In this document: one piece after another, positions 22,346 through 33,510 of the stretch | Numbering within the stretch: position 1 is the stretch's first letter | How the letters are laid out: each line of letters begins with the position of its first letter | Origin: Xenia sp. Carnegie-2017 | Lineage: Eukaryota > Cnidaria > Anthozoa > Malacalcyonacea > Xeniidae | NCBI RefSeq assembly: GCF_021976095.1 | Contig: NW_025813469.1 | Span: 9,130,490-9,194,489, forward strand | Reading direction: 5' to 3' | Length of the DNA: 64,000 nt | Made by a program: the position numbers and the translations under genes | Notes under the pieces: model-generated | The model's input: only the letters and a program-made list of their open reading frames with translations | What the model was told of the DNA's origin: nothing | Databases searched by the model: none

Positions 22346-23095
22346 TTTAAAGATTGTAGGGACTCTTTTCATGCTATGGGAATAGTAGTATCTGTTACAC
22401 CAGGAACAACTCATGCTCATCTAGTCTCACGGAAAAAATCAATTAACACAGTTGAGATTTCTGCAGCCGGACATGTTCAGATAGTTTCAACACCCGAGCC
22501 TAGATGTCCCTTTTACTTGCAATACAAGAACATTGATATTAGAGAGATTACAGACCAATGTTCAGATAACACTCTCCTCTAGAAGATGTCGTTGTTTTTT
22601 AACTTAGATGCCCGTACAATTTGGTCAGGTGTGATGCAGTCCACAATTGTTAGTGAATATCATCTAAGAAATCCTCCGTGTTTTTTCTGCCAATGATAGA
22701 TCTGGACCCAAATAACAAAACATGTATCTACTCAACTCTTAAATTCATTGCAGAACATGCTCAGAAACACGGTACAAAATATCCAATTATTACATTTGAC
22801 CGGCCTATTATTCAAACTGAGCAAACCGGAGGTCCTTTCAGCAATGTAATAGCTCGCATTGGTGCATTTCACACACAGATGAGCTTCCCTGGGTCTATTG
22901 ATCATCTAATGGCTGAGACTGGATTAAAAATGCTTTTAAATCTGGCATACCTATCGAATGCGGTCGCCTACATGCTCAGCGGTAAAGCAAAAGCCATTGC
23001 AGACCGTGTTCACCTCTTGGTTTATGCTGCTTTGAACACCCTTCTCTTTGCTTTAAATCTTGGTGTCTTTGCAGTTTGCAAGTACAGGTAGTATG
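22346..23095 (+). pseudogene. Relic of an uncharacterised cnidarian multi-copy gene family
   Basis: Three consecutive readable pieces show SFHAMGIVVSVTPGT (about 22354-22400), a short WSGVMQ stretch (about 22620-22640), then FLPMIDLDPNNKTCIYSTL, IITFDRPI, RIGAFHTQMSFPGSIDHLM and YMLSGKAKAIADRVH (22680-23090). From memory, this order of motifs (FHAMG, WSG-MQ, LPMIDMDP, GGFHTEMSF, LSGKA) belongs to large uncharacterised proteins abundant in Hydra and coral genomes, probably of transposon origin. I cannot name an enzyme activity. The insertion begins exactly where similarity with the 62.19-kb intron stops, so it entered the intron of NLR copy B after duplication. Confidence 0.6.
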
Positions 23096-23169
23096 ATAAT
23101 AAATTGCTTACACCATTATTGATTCAATTTTCCATAATATAGGTAACATTATTGTAATCATGTAATATT

Positions 23170-23565
23170 TTAGAACATAACGTTTCTCTCAATGGCAATG
23201 AAAGTAATCAAGAAATCACAGGAAGCTCAAGAAAGGAGTGGGAGACAAAATGTGTAGATGCAAATTCAGTTTTGAATTTAGCAACACTGGTTTGCTTGCA
23301 AAATTTTATTGGAAAGGTTCTTGGCTTCTTAGATAACAACGCAATGAGCATTAAAACTAAAATAATTAATGCAAGATTTGATTCAGAAATTTCCTGCTCA
23401 GAGCATGAATATCTATGTGAAACAGAAATTTTTGGTTGGTATGAAACACTAAAAGTTAGATGCCATATTTTATCTTCATTAAAATATACCTTGAAAATAG
23501 GGAGCAAAACTTTATCAGAAGCACATTTTCTTTTTGAGCTGCCACTGGACAAAGAGATTTCATAG
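23170..23565 (+). CDS. Unknown open frame next to the cnidarian gene relic
   Basis: A readable stretch of about 130 codons (…EITGSSRKEWETK, NFIGKVLGFLDNN, SEHEYLCETEIFGWYETLKV, HFLFELPLDKEIS) ends in TAG at 23563. It has the amino-acid balance of a real protein but no family I recognise. It may be a further part of the relic at 22346-23095, since it lies directly downstream on the same strand. Confidence 0.3.
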   Translation, partial: LEHNVSLNGNESNQEITGSSRKEWETKCVDANSVLNLATLVCLQNFIGKVLGFLDNNAMSIKTKIINARFDSEISCSEHEYLCETEIFGWYETLKVRCHILSSLKYTLKIGSKTLSEAHFLFELPLDKEIS

Positions 23566-25034
23566 GAAGAAGTGGACTCTAGTAGACTGTGGAAAGATTG
23601 CACAACACGTAATAAGAACTAAAACATTACTCAAAGAGCGCAGACGTATCTCAGAGTATGGCTACAATATCTGGAAATGGTTGATATTCTTAGTGCTTTC
23701 ATCACAGCAGAGTGATTAGGCAAGGTTATATTGTCGATCAATGAATTTTATAGAGCAAGATAAACCTAAAGTATAAAGAATCTTTAATTCGGGGCTCCAT
23801 GTTGTCAGACGAAGTAATAGATACTGGGTAGGTCTACCGATATACCTTATCATCCAACAAGTTTTGATGCGTAGTTAAAAAGACAGCAGTGTTTTAACGA
23901 GGGGGAGAGTTATGACCGGTCACCAACGGCTTACATCATATCATCCTTCATCCCATTTTTGTTCTTCTTTGATGTTATTGCAACCTAACATGCCAGTTTT
24001 GGTGATGCCATTTGGTCTAGACTTTCTCATGAAGCCCAAGTCGAAAGCCCAGGTAGTGATAAAGACTGGCAATATGTTTTAGACATGGGAGCACTTTTGC
24101 ACAGATTACCTTGGCCATTTCTAGGCTGTGCAACTCACAGAGAAGTATGTCTTTTATAATGTCATTACGTAGCAAAGAAATATGAAAAAGACATTAATGT
24201 AATTGACGGGTATAGACATCACATCTAACAAGCAGATGATGGAGATGAGAAGGTCTTTATGAAAGACAGCTCCAATGGTATCTTTAACTGAAGAAATAAA
24301 GTTTAGTCTCAAAAAAGATCTCTTCCTATCAAACCAAAACAACAAGCAGATATTTCCTGAAGTTGCCATTAATATGTTGCTTCAGATGACCTGCTGAGGT
24401 AAATAACATTGAAACACCTTCTGTTGCAATTTATGGAGGGTTAAACCTTATAATGACAGGACTAGATGTTGTGGCTGCTGTGCTGTGAGCAGCAAATATA
24501 GATGGATCTATGAGTTATTATCGGCAGGCAGTATATGTAGAAATGTCTTTATGGATTTCTAGTAACTAATAAAAATTCTATTTTGGGAGCCTCATAAGTG
24601 TACTGTTCATTTGAAGTACTCTTCGATGAGAGCGGCCGGACAAAGTTTCCTGGCCTGTGAAGCGCAAAGTTCTAAACTTACTACGATATGTTTGATTGTT
24701 TAGCAATGTAAAAACAGATAATAATGCACTACGAGTTGTTTGTTCCATACTATATATTACGTGTCCTTCTCGTTGAAGAGTAAAGCCAAAAAAATTACTC
24801 ATTCGCTCCAGCTGCCAAAATTGAATTCACCTTTTTCCTACAAAGTACCAGAGCTACCTTTTTGGGAAACGGTACGTACTGTTTCTGTTTGCTTATTCTC
24901 CAGGAGAACAAGATAGTCGATAGAACTCCTTCTGAAAATCTCTGAAAGGATCCAAGAAAGTATGACACATCAGCATGCTTAGTTTCGGGTGGAAAGAATA
25001 AAATCTGGTTTTCTTAGCGTTCTGGTTTTCTGGT
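23566..25034. other. Probable tail of the inserted relic, no readable gene
   Basis: Short coding-like fragments can be seen near 24000-24150 and 24380-24500, but none can be assigned. The insertion appears to end before 25035, where sequence similar to 3405 starts. Confidence 0.4.
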
Positions 25035-26299
25035 TTTCTAGGTTGAGGGGAATCTGAAATAAATAAGGTTTCAAACCAATTTTAAATGCGTTAAAAGCGT
25101 CAGGATCCTGATGATAAGATTTAAAAGGTTTCGCATACTTTATTTAAATTGAGAAGTGAATTGTTAAATTACTAGATTTCTAGAATTAGCCTTGCTCATA
25201 TGAGATTTTACCTATAGCCTATTCAGTTTCTTTTAAAGGCTTTCTAGACTGTTTATTTGCCGCTGCATTCTTATTGCCCGCTGTGTGTGCTCCGGTTACT
25301 AACTTATCATCCTGTATACACCAATTCTAAATTTTACGAAATATAGTGAATGGCTGAATTCAGTCATATTATCTTTTCTCTCTCTCACACACACGCACAC
25401 ACAGACACACAGACAATTGTTATATAAGTGTTCTAAGCGCAAAAAAAGAGGTTTGGCATCTCTAAATAATTGATATTGTGGGTAGATTTAACAACTGTCC
25501 AACGCCCTCACCCCCTAACTTTGGAATTTTGGAATTTATAAACGTTACCTTGATAACTAAACATTTATCTTAAATATTCGGTGTTTTTTATTTTACTTAG
25601 CTACTGTCGGAAATCCTCCTCTCATATTTACATAAGGCATTATCAAAGCAATTTTTACAAAAAAAAACTATGATATGTTTTAATACATTTAACGAGGAAA
25701 ATTATTTTTTCAAAGCAAACACGTTTCGACTGTATAAAAATGTCATCGTTATTGCAGCTTGGTTAGTAATAAGAATGGGATCTTTATTTAATAACATTTA
25801 TTAAATTATTAATATTAAATATGATAATAAGAGGACTTTGTAGCCAGTGGTGAATTTGATCATTTAGATCAGAATTAATTTCATTGATGCGAAGGGCTCC
25901 TTTGATTTTTAAAAAAAAGTTAAGTGATCGGTGTCAATGATTTTAATAGAAAACACTGAAATATTATTTTTAAACAATAAAGGTGCATGTAACATGCCAA
26001 ATGTTGAACAAAATTTGTTTTTCAACATTTTACTGCCTAATGTAATCTCAATTTGTTTACTAAATGATTGCTTCAGATTTTTGACCAGTTAATTTCAAAC
26101 AAAAGAAAATGAGCATTTTGTTCATCATTTCTATTTCGAATGCATTTAGCAGATGTAAATTAGGATGTTTAAAACAGCCTTGAATTATTGCAGTAACAAA
26201 TCAAATTCATGTCATGCAACATTAGCTACATAGCCCACGACCTTTTCTTGAACAAAAAAAAACCGGCTTGAAAATAATATTTGTGTTTTAAATTTGTAG
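25035..26299. other. Intron end of NLR copy B, duplicated from the region before copy A
   Basis: 25035-25480 matches 3405-3850 and about 25585-26299 matches about 8690-9531. A CT/CA microsatellite lies at 25375-25412. The stretch ends in the acceptor atttgtag (26292-26299). Confidence 0.65.
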
Positions 26300-27245
26300 A
26301 TTTAAAAATTGGATTTCAAACATGTTTTTCCTCACTGGAGATAAAGTCCATGGTTTTCTTGGAGTAAAGTGCCTATATGAGTTGCAGGACAAAGATGTCA
26401 TGAGGTAAGCTTGCACGGAGTTAGAGAATTTTTCTCAAGAAACGAGAATTGATGGAGTTTTTTTTACTCCTGTTGATTCAAACGCATTGTTTGAATTTCT
26501 TTCTGAATGTGAACACATAACTGGTCTTTGTTTTAACAATTGCAAGTTTCTTGATATTAATAGCTGTCTTCCAATACAAAACTATTTGTTAAATAAAGGG
26601 GCGAAAAATTTGATTAGTTAAACTTTTTATATGTGTGCTTTAGGCAATTACTTTTGGAAGCATCTAAGTGAAGCTTCGAGAAGTAAGAATTGTAAACTTA
26701 CTAAGTTGGTAATGGGTGGCAGCAATATAGGTGAAGAAGGTGTTAAATATCTTAGTGAAGCATTACAAATTAAGAATTGTAAACTTACTAAGTTGCTAAT
26801 GAGAGGCAGCAATATAGGTGATGAAGGTGCTAAATATCTTAGTGAAGCATTGAAAAGTGAGAATTGTAAACTTACTAAGTTGGTAATGAGTGGCAGCAAT
26901 ATAGGTGATGAAGGTGCTAAATATCTTAGTGAAGCATTAAAAAGTGATAATTGTAAACTTACTAAGTTGGTAGTGAGTGGCAGCAATAAATGTGATGAAG
27001 GTGCTAAATATCTTAGTGAAGCATTGAAAAGTAAGAATTGTAATCTTACTAAGTTGGAAATGAGTTGCAGCAATATAGGTGATGAAGTTGCTAAATATTT
27101 TAGTGAAGCTTTAAAAAGTAAGAATTGTAAACTTACAGAATTTTGTCTTAATGGTAAAAATATAGGTGATGAAGGTTTCAAATATCTTAGTTAAGCATTG
27201 GAAAGAGAGAAATGTGAACTTATTGAACTGTACTTTGACTCGGAT
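26300..27245 (+). pseudogene. NLR-like LRR exon (copy B), decayed
   Basis: It follows an acceptor at 26299 in the same phase as the other two copies and reads FKNWISN..., GFLGVKCLYELQDKDVMR, then a TAA at about 26405. Further breaks occur before the repeats. From 26631 to 27194 about seven 29-residue LRR units are open (GDEGAKYLSEALKSENCKLTKL with strand variants VMGGSN, LMRGSN, VMSGSN, VVSGSN, EMSCSN). In this array the variable strand is more uniform than in copies A and C. The array ends with a stop near 27193. Together with the broken exon at 18413-20637 this is a dead gene. Confidence 0.82.
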
Positions 27246-27947
27246 TCGAGCTCTAACACTTAATGCATATCTATAACAATTCCACTTCTTGATTTAAAGT
27301 TCATTATTTAAACTTTCATATGTTTCATGAAAAAAGTAATAAAAAAGTTATACATCTTTGGAATTTCCTTTCATATAAACGTTACTTGATTTAAAAACAA
27401 TTTTGAAATGTGTCTACTTAACTATATGTCAATTTAATGTTTAGAGTAAAAGTATAGTTTGATTTGTAAACATATTTGTTAATTTATTTGGCTTTTTTTA
27501 ATATAGTTCAATCATTTAATTATTTTGTTAACCTTACAACATTTATTGTAAAGAGTAAGAACTGTAACAAACAATGATAAACTTTACTGATGTTGTCAAT
27601 ACTTGATTATCTTATGAAATCTAAGTAATATTCATGAACAAACGAAGGTACTCAAAAAAAAGTCCTATTGAATCGAAATATTTATAAACGTATTCGCACT
27701 ATTAATCATACAAATCATTCGAAGAGTGAAAAGTTTAAGACAATATCTCTTTGAAGCTCATCATTGTACTAAAATGTAGTTTTCATACATTTCTATATAA
27801 GTGTGACTGACAACAAAAATTCTTCTAGAAAATTATTCATCTTTAATATAAGTTTATTGCATGTACGTATTATATGAAAATCAAATATTAATAGTGTTTT
27901 AATTATATGTCATCAGGTTTTGGTTGGTCAAGATTTACCGATATTTT
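27246..27947. other. Non-coding AT-rich stretch
   Basis: No exon, RNA gene or repeat element is supported between the NLR copy B array and the last exon of the proton-channel relic. Confidence 0.5.
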
Positions 27948-29186
27948 CTAATCTTTTTGAAGTTCAATTTGAAGCTTGGTCATCTCTTTCTGTGAAACAA
28001 TAAAATCCAATAATTAAAATAAATAGAAAGAAGATTTTAAGTCATGTTTCTAACCACTTCTTAAGTCAAATATATCAAAGGGAATCTTTTAGAAGACAAT
28101 CATCCAAGTAATGATTATAAAAAGATTTTGTTCGGTATCTCTTGTTCTTCACATTTCATCTTGTAGTTGTACACTTGCATTTGTAAGTGATCTATTTCTT
28201 TTTTGAAGTTATATATTTTGTGGTCCATTTCAATTTTCACAGACAGAGCGATCTTTTAAACAACCAAATAGTTTAGGAAATCAGAAAAATTCTTTGTAAA
28301 CGAAAACAGAATCAACAAATGCAGCTTCCTGAAAATAATTAAAATCATAATGACCGTTTATAATCCTAACTATTCTCCAAAGCTGTAAGAGGATGCAAAG
28401 ACCAGCAGCATCCTATACATCAGTATTATGACAGAAAAGAAACGATTTTTATTAAGCAGGTACAAATAGGAAGCCAATTACACTTTATAGCCCACTACTA
28501 GCAGGGGATGTTAGGGGAGCTGGAGTAACATCTAGGGGCCTTGTACTACCTTACAATGAATGATAAATGGGCACATACTAGTTGCTAGAGTCATCCAAAC
28601 ACATTCTAGGGCCTACCACTATTGGGATTATATTAAGGGTTAACTAATCAGAAGTGAAAGATGAAATAAGCTAGAAACTCTATAACCATGTTTATATTTT
28701 TTTTTGAGCTGTAAAAAATGTAGTTTTTCATGAGGGCAATGGCATTCAATTAGCATTGCTTCTAAAAGAGTGATCTGTGTGATAATAAAGTAGCTCAAAT
28801 GGTTTCCATACCTGTATGCCACATCTAATGCAAATGAAACACAGACAACAATAGCATCAAAGACCTAAGTATCAAAAAAAGACAAAAATTATCAACCGCA
28901 TTAAAGTACTGAAATGCAGCTGTCTCTGAATAAAATATACTGATACAAGTAGATTTTTTGTAGCAAATAGAGTTTGTGACGGAAAAATTGCACCTCAAAA
29001 GCGTAGAGCTTCTGGTTGAGCATGATGAGTAGAGATACTCGAAGATTTCAATGATTGCAAATATTCCCAATCAAAGCTAACTTCAAAAACGAAAAATCCT
29101 AAAATGGCCATACTTACATGATGGAGAATTTTGATAGCCACGTGATGATGGTTAACTTCAACAAAAAGATCAAAGATGTCTTGCAT
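27948..29186 (-). pseudogene. HVCN1: Voltage-gated proton channel (Hv1) gene remains
   Basis: Several short exons in correct order match Hv1, a dimeric membrane channel that exports protons. They are the S2 part (VAIKILHHVSMAILGFFVFE, about 29186-29070), YAFEVQFFRHKL before S3 (about 29010-28970), S3 with its Asp pair VFDAIVVCVSFALD (28864-28812, intact splice sites), S4 as LWRIVRIING with two gating arginines visible (from 28382, acceptor ttacag), a C-terminal coiled coil (KIEMDHKIYNFKKEIDHL, about 28250-28140) and the last exon KEMTKLQIELQKD-stop (27989-27948). S1 and the N-terminus are not found. After RIING the frame slips, and the donor of the coiled-coil exon reads AT instead of GT. It is probably a decayed copy, though sequence errors could explain some damage. 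Confidence 0.68.
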
Positions 29187-29443
29187 TGTTTACGTTTATC
29201 AGTCAGGCATATTTATCCCAATGAAGGTAAAGCATTGTTGCTAGTGTTGCCTAAAAACACTTGACCAAATCTGCCTGCCAGCAAAACGTAAACACAGCAA
29301 GTCATCTATACGAAAAATTTATGTCAAGCAAAATAGAGTTGAAAACAGGTTTCTAATCACTCGCCTCCTCAAAGTATTTGAATTTCCATCAGTAGCTGAA
29401 CTAGTACAATCAGGAAGTCTAACAGGACAAATTCAATAATGAC

Positions 29444-31645
29444 CAGTGGCGGATCTAGAATTTTTTAAACATCAATCATAAAACGTTGGAGGCGCTCCGC
29501 ACGTGTGGGGGGTCTGAGGCATTCTCCCCTGAGAAATTTTGGATTTAAGGGCCTTGAAAATGCTATTTTCAGCGTTTTAGAGCAATACCAAATGTATTTT
29601 GTGGGCATCGTTTTTGCGTAAAAACAACACATTTTGCTTACGTCTTTTTTCAAAAAAAAAATAAAGTGAACAATACTTGAATGCTTAGCCAAATATTTAA
29701 GCTCATTATCATGCCAAATATATGGCTTATTAGCATGTCTAGGAACGTGAAAATTTATTTTACAATAATACTATTCAAAAACAGATATAGTCTTTAAAAT
29801 TTCTGTCAAGTTGTCAGGCATAGACCCCCCTAGAAACCCCATTCAAACATCTATGTAATGTGTTAAGTTAGAAATTTCGTACTACAAGTGACAGTTCATA
29901 GATATAGAAAAGCTCAGACTTCAAACCATGCAAGTTTATTGTAACCCTTTACCCATCTCCACATCAGTGCCAGCAAATTCACCTTTTGAGAAAAACTCAA
30001 AATTTTTTTCTGCCAAAGATTAAGCAAAAATTATCAGAGTGAGAATTTGCAGTTAAGGTTAGCTTAATGCCATAATTGTTTATTAGGCATTTCACTTGAC
30101 TATTATCTTCTACAAGGTGTGCTATATAGCAATCACTAGTAGCATTGCATTTGCAAATACAAACAGAATGTAACCAACATGCCTTTAATTATAAAATAAC
30201 ATGAATGTTAAAATTGGTTCATGTGTCATGCTTACTGGTTATGATAAATATATTTTCATATGATCAAAGCTCGTTTAAATGTAAATCTGAAATAATTTAG
30301 TTTAGAAATTATAATGATCATCAGAAAAATTACCTAGTGATCATGAAAAATACTTTGCTGTTTTGCCAAATTTCAAGGTTTATCTGCATACATAGGAAGA
30401 CATTTTTACTTTATAGAAAATGCTTTTCATACATCAATAGCCCTTTGGAAATTATGGCAAACAATCTGGTATGAGCCGTAGATTAACACACCTTTACATC
30501 TCTACATGAGGTGTTCAGTTAGAAAAGGGACAATATGTGACATGGGACAACATTCCATGTATGTGAAATACTCAGGTTTAATACCAATCCAGTCAAATTG
30601 TCAAAATAAAAAGCTTCATGGGTCAGAGGACTCAAAATCACAGGTTATAGTAAACAGCCTCTCATGTAATCAATTTTAGTTTTCTCAAATCTTAAACAAT
30701 ATGTAGTATAACTGTCTAATGATTGAATGATCAATGATCATAAACTGAAAAGCCCCAAAGATTTGTTTATGATAAAGTAAATAATAGTATGGCGCCTTGT
30801 GGCCACAGATTTTTTGTCCATTGAAATATATTTGCAGGAAAGGAATGTAGGATTGCGCTGCCATATAACGACCACGATTCCTCAAGCACTAAAGAAATCA
30901 TAGCTAAAAGTTCCTTTGGCAACAACAATTTTAGAAGCATCAATCTGCTTACCATACGCCATATTAACATAAATCGCATCACACACTCGCATAAATTGAC
31001 TTTGATATATTGCATTCATGCATACACTTCAGTTGTTTTGTTTGAAAAGCAGCATTCATGTCAATATATGAATTTGTAAAAGATTTTCATAAATTCCATC
31101 TGATTGTAGTTTAGTTTCTATCATGCTTCAGAAAATTACTATGAAACGATCAAACATTCAATTCAGACAGTGAGCTTGACTATGTTAGTTCAGTTGGCTA
31201 TCAGTCCAAATCGGTCAAACCAATCACAGTAAGACAAAATTTAAACGAACCAATTACACGATAGCAAGTGGACTCCCTTATTGGTCCGGCCACCCTGCTT
31301 ATCGGTCGAGATTATTCCAGATCGTCCACTGATCTGGCTATTGACCAACGAAATAAGCGTTTTTGGCGTTCATAGACTCCTTTATCAGTCGAACCAGTCA
31401 AGCCACCCCGCTTATCAGTCGGTTATTCCAGGTCAACTAAAATTCAACTGATCTGGTTACCAACGAGATATTCATTGCATTAGTCATTAGTTTTCAATAA
31501 TAAATAAAGCTTGATTTTTATCACGAAGTAAATGCGATAATAAAGGAAGAATAATTAAGGAATTTTTAATTAATTTGAATAGGTAATTTTTGAATTTCAA
31601 ACATCAGTCGCGCGACGGATTTGACATAGCCTAGATCCGCCCCTA
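29444..31645. mobile_element. Non-autonomous hAT DNA transposon (2.2 kb)
   Basis: An 8-bp target duplication ataatgac flanks the element (29436-29443 and 31646-31653), as in the hAT superfamily. The ends are short inverted repeats (cagtggcggatctag, and at the right end ctagatccgccccta). No transposase frame is visible, so it depends on an active relative. Near the right end (about 31260-31470) a segment of about 90 bases is present twice with divergence (ccaccctgcttatcggtcg and ccaccccgcttatcagtcg). It lies between the proton-channel and topoisomerase relics. Confidence 0.85.
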
Positions 31646-31653
31646 ATAATGAC

Positions 31654-33042
31654 CATATGAAAACTGTGGCATTAAAACAAGGCTCGTAACTTCGTACGGT
31701 TTTCAACAGCTCGCACATTCTAGTCAAAAATAAGAACATGCATTTTGAATAACAATACCACCATTTTTTAACATTGGAAAGAATCGAAAAAAGTTTGTTT
31801 TAAAGCAGAGAAATTTAGATCACTGTACCGAGAGGCATGTTAACCGAGTAAAAAATATGAAGTAAATGCACAAAATAACATTTATTGTGTTCATTTATAA
31901 CTAAGGATTTTGTATGTTTAGGCAATGCTCCGTCACAATCATTTTACAGACGAAGAAAAGGACTTACTTGGTGCTCACTGTATAGAACTGTTGCTTTCTT
32001 AGACAACTTACTTCATAACTTGAAGGAAGAAGACAAATAAGTTATGTCAAGTATATGGCATTGTCATATTGTAAATAATGGCCATGTACATGTTCGTTGT
32101 CAATTTTATGGTGTGATGCATCGCTGTCATTATGTCTATGATTTTTTTATGTTGAACATATAAACATCATGATAGAACGTTGACTGCATTACTTCTCCAT
32201 TTACAGAGAAGTATGACATTGTTAGACACTTTAAATTGTAACAGCAAAGACGACAAATAAAGTACAATGTCTGACATTGCTATGTGGTAAATCAAGACAG
32301 TAACACGCAAGTTCGTAGTTAATTTAATGGCATTGGAAAGTGGATATTGTCAGCTACAAAGCGCTTCGGTGCTTGATACTTAAGCACACGTCAGGTACTT
32401 GTTTCTTCAACAATCATGAAATACATGATGCGTTGTCAAATGTAGTCGAATGTAATCGGATGTAGTTAAATGCAGTCATAAGAGACGACATTTAAAAAAG
32501 TCGTTATGTAATAGTGAAGTACATTTGAATAGGTCGTAAATTATTGCATGGGAGGCAACATTGCCTTCAAACCTGAGAATTATTTGACACAAGAAAAGTG
32601 GAGGATTTTTATACAACGTCATACGCCTTGTTAAACTTGCATAAGTTTGTTCTAAAATAACGATTACAAAGTAAAAAAAGTGGTAACAGTTTCTACGGAA
32701 CTGTGTGTTTTGCAAAAGCCATTACAATGCACTTATGTATGATAGTACAACATATGTGAGCTAGGTCTAAGCAGACAAATTAAGTAATCCTAGCTAACAA
32801 AGTAAAAACGCCATTATGATTTATCTACTACGAGCATGCGCGTTACTTTTTTGATACACCATATGGCAATGCCAAACAATTTACATACTTTATTGCTCTC
32901 CTTCCTTATAGTTACAATTTAAATTGTCTAACTATGTCATTTTTCCCTGTTAATGGCCAAGTAAGTTCCTGCATGTCTTCAACTGTTCAATGATGGCGAA
33001 GAAGCATTAGTCAAAGTATACTGTATATCTTGTTAACCTCAG
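31654..33042. repeat. Non-coding stretch with a local repeat family
   Basis: A unit of about 120 bases (attgttagaca... gacaaataaagt... ggcattgctatgtggt) occurs at about 31990-32120, 32208-32330, inverted at 32815-32945, and again at 35285-35420. No exon is supported. I cannot assign the unit to a known element. Confidence 0.5.
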
Positions 33043-33510
33043 TTATAAAACAAGGCAGTATTGTTTTGTCCCATTTACTTGACATACTGTCAACGGGATG
33101 GTATTTTTCTCCTCTGGCTGAGTGGTATAGTTGCTGGTGCGGTGATAACGCCATCCCAGATTGAAATCCTTGTTATTTTCTTTGTACAGCGTGACGAACA
33201 CTTGTGGCTGTCTATAGGGCGATTGCAACATCTTGAGTTTAAAACTGATCTGATCGTTTTCTTCCACTTCAAAGTTTAAAAAAATGAGCAAATACGCCAA
33301 AAAACATAAGCATTCGATGTTGGGCGCATAACTTGACTGGCCATTACTGTCCTCCTGTGCATAAGAACTATGTTTCGCCCCTCTGACAATACATCTTGTA
33401 CGCTGCAGGTGGGAATACAAAAAGTCGAACAGGGTTTGAGTGCCAGGTTATGAGAAAGGAATATAAGGGCGTTCTGTTTCTCTTGAATTTGCTTCTTCAT
33501 CGACTTCAAT
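33043..33510 (-). CDS. Possible exon of an unknown gene
   Basis: A minus-strand frame of 125 codons (33420-33043) contains NFEVEENDQISFKLKML, PQVFVTLYKENNKDFNLGW and EEKNTIPLT, followed at about 33090 by a strong donor (gtatgt). A possible acceptor precedes FEVEEN. The residue mix looks like a real protein domain, but I do not recognise it. It sits between two decayed host genes on the same strand, so it may be a fragment of a third. Confidence 0.35.

Noticed and set aside
25375-25412. CT/CA microsatellite as a regulatory element
   Set aside because: It is a simple repeat in duplicated intron sequence, with nothing to show a role.
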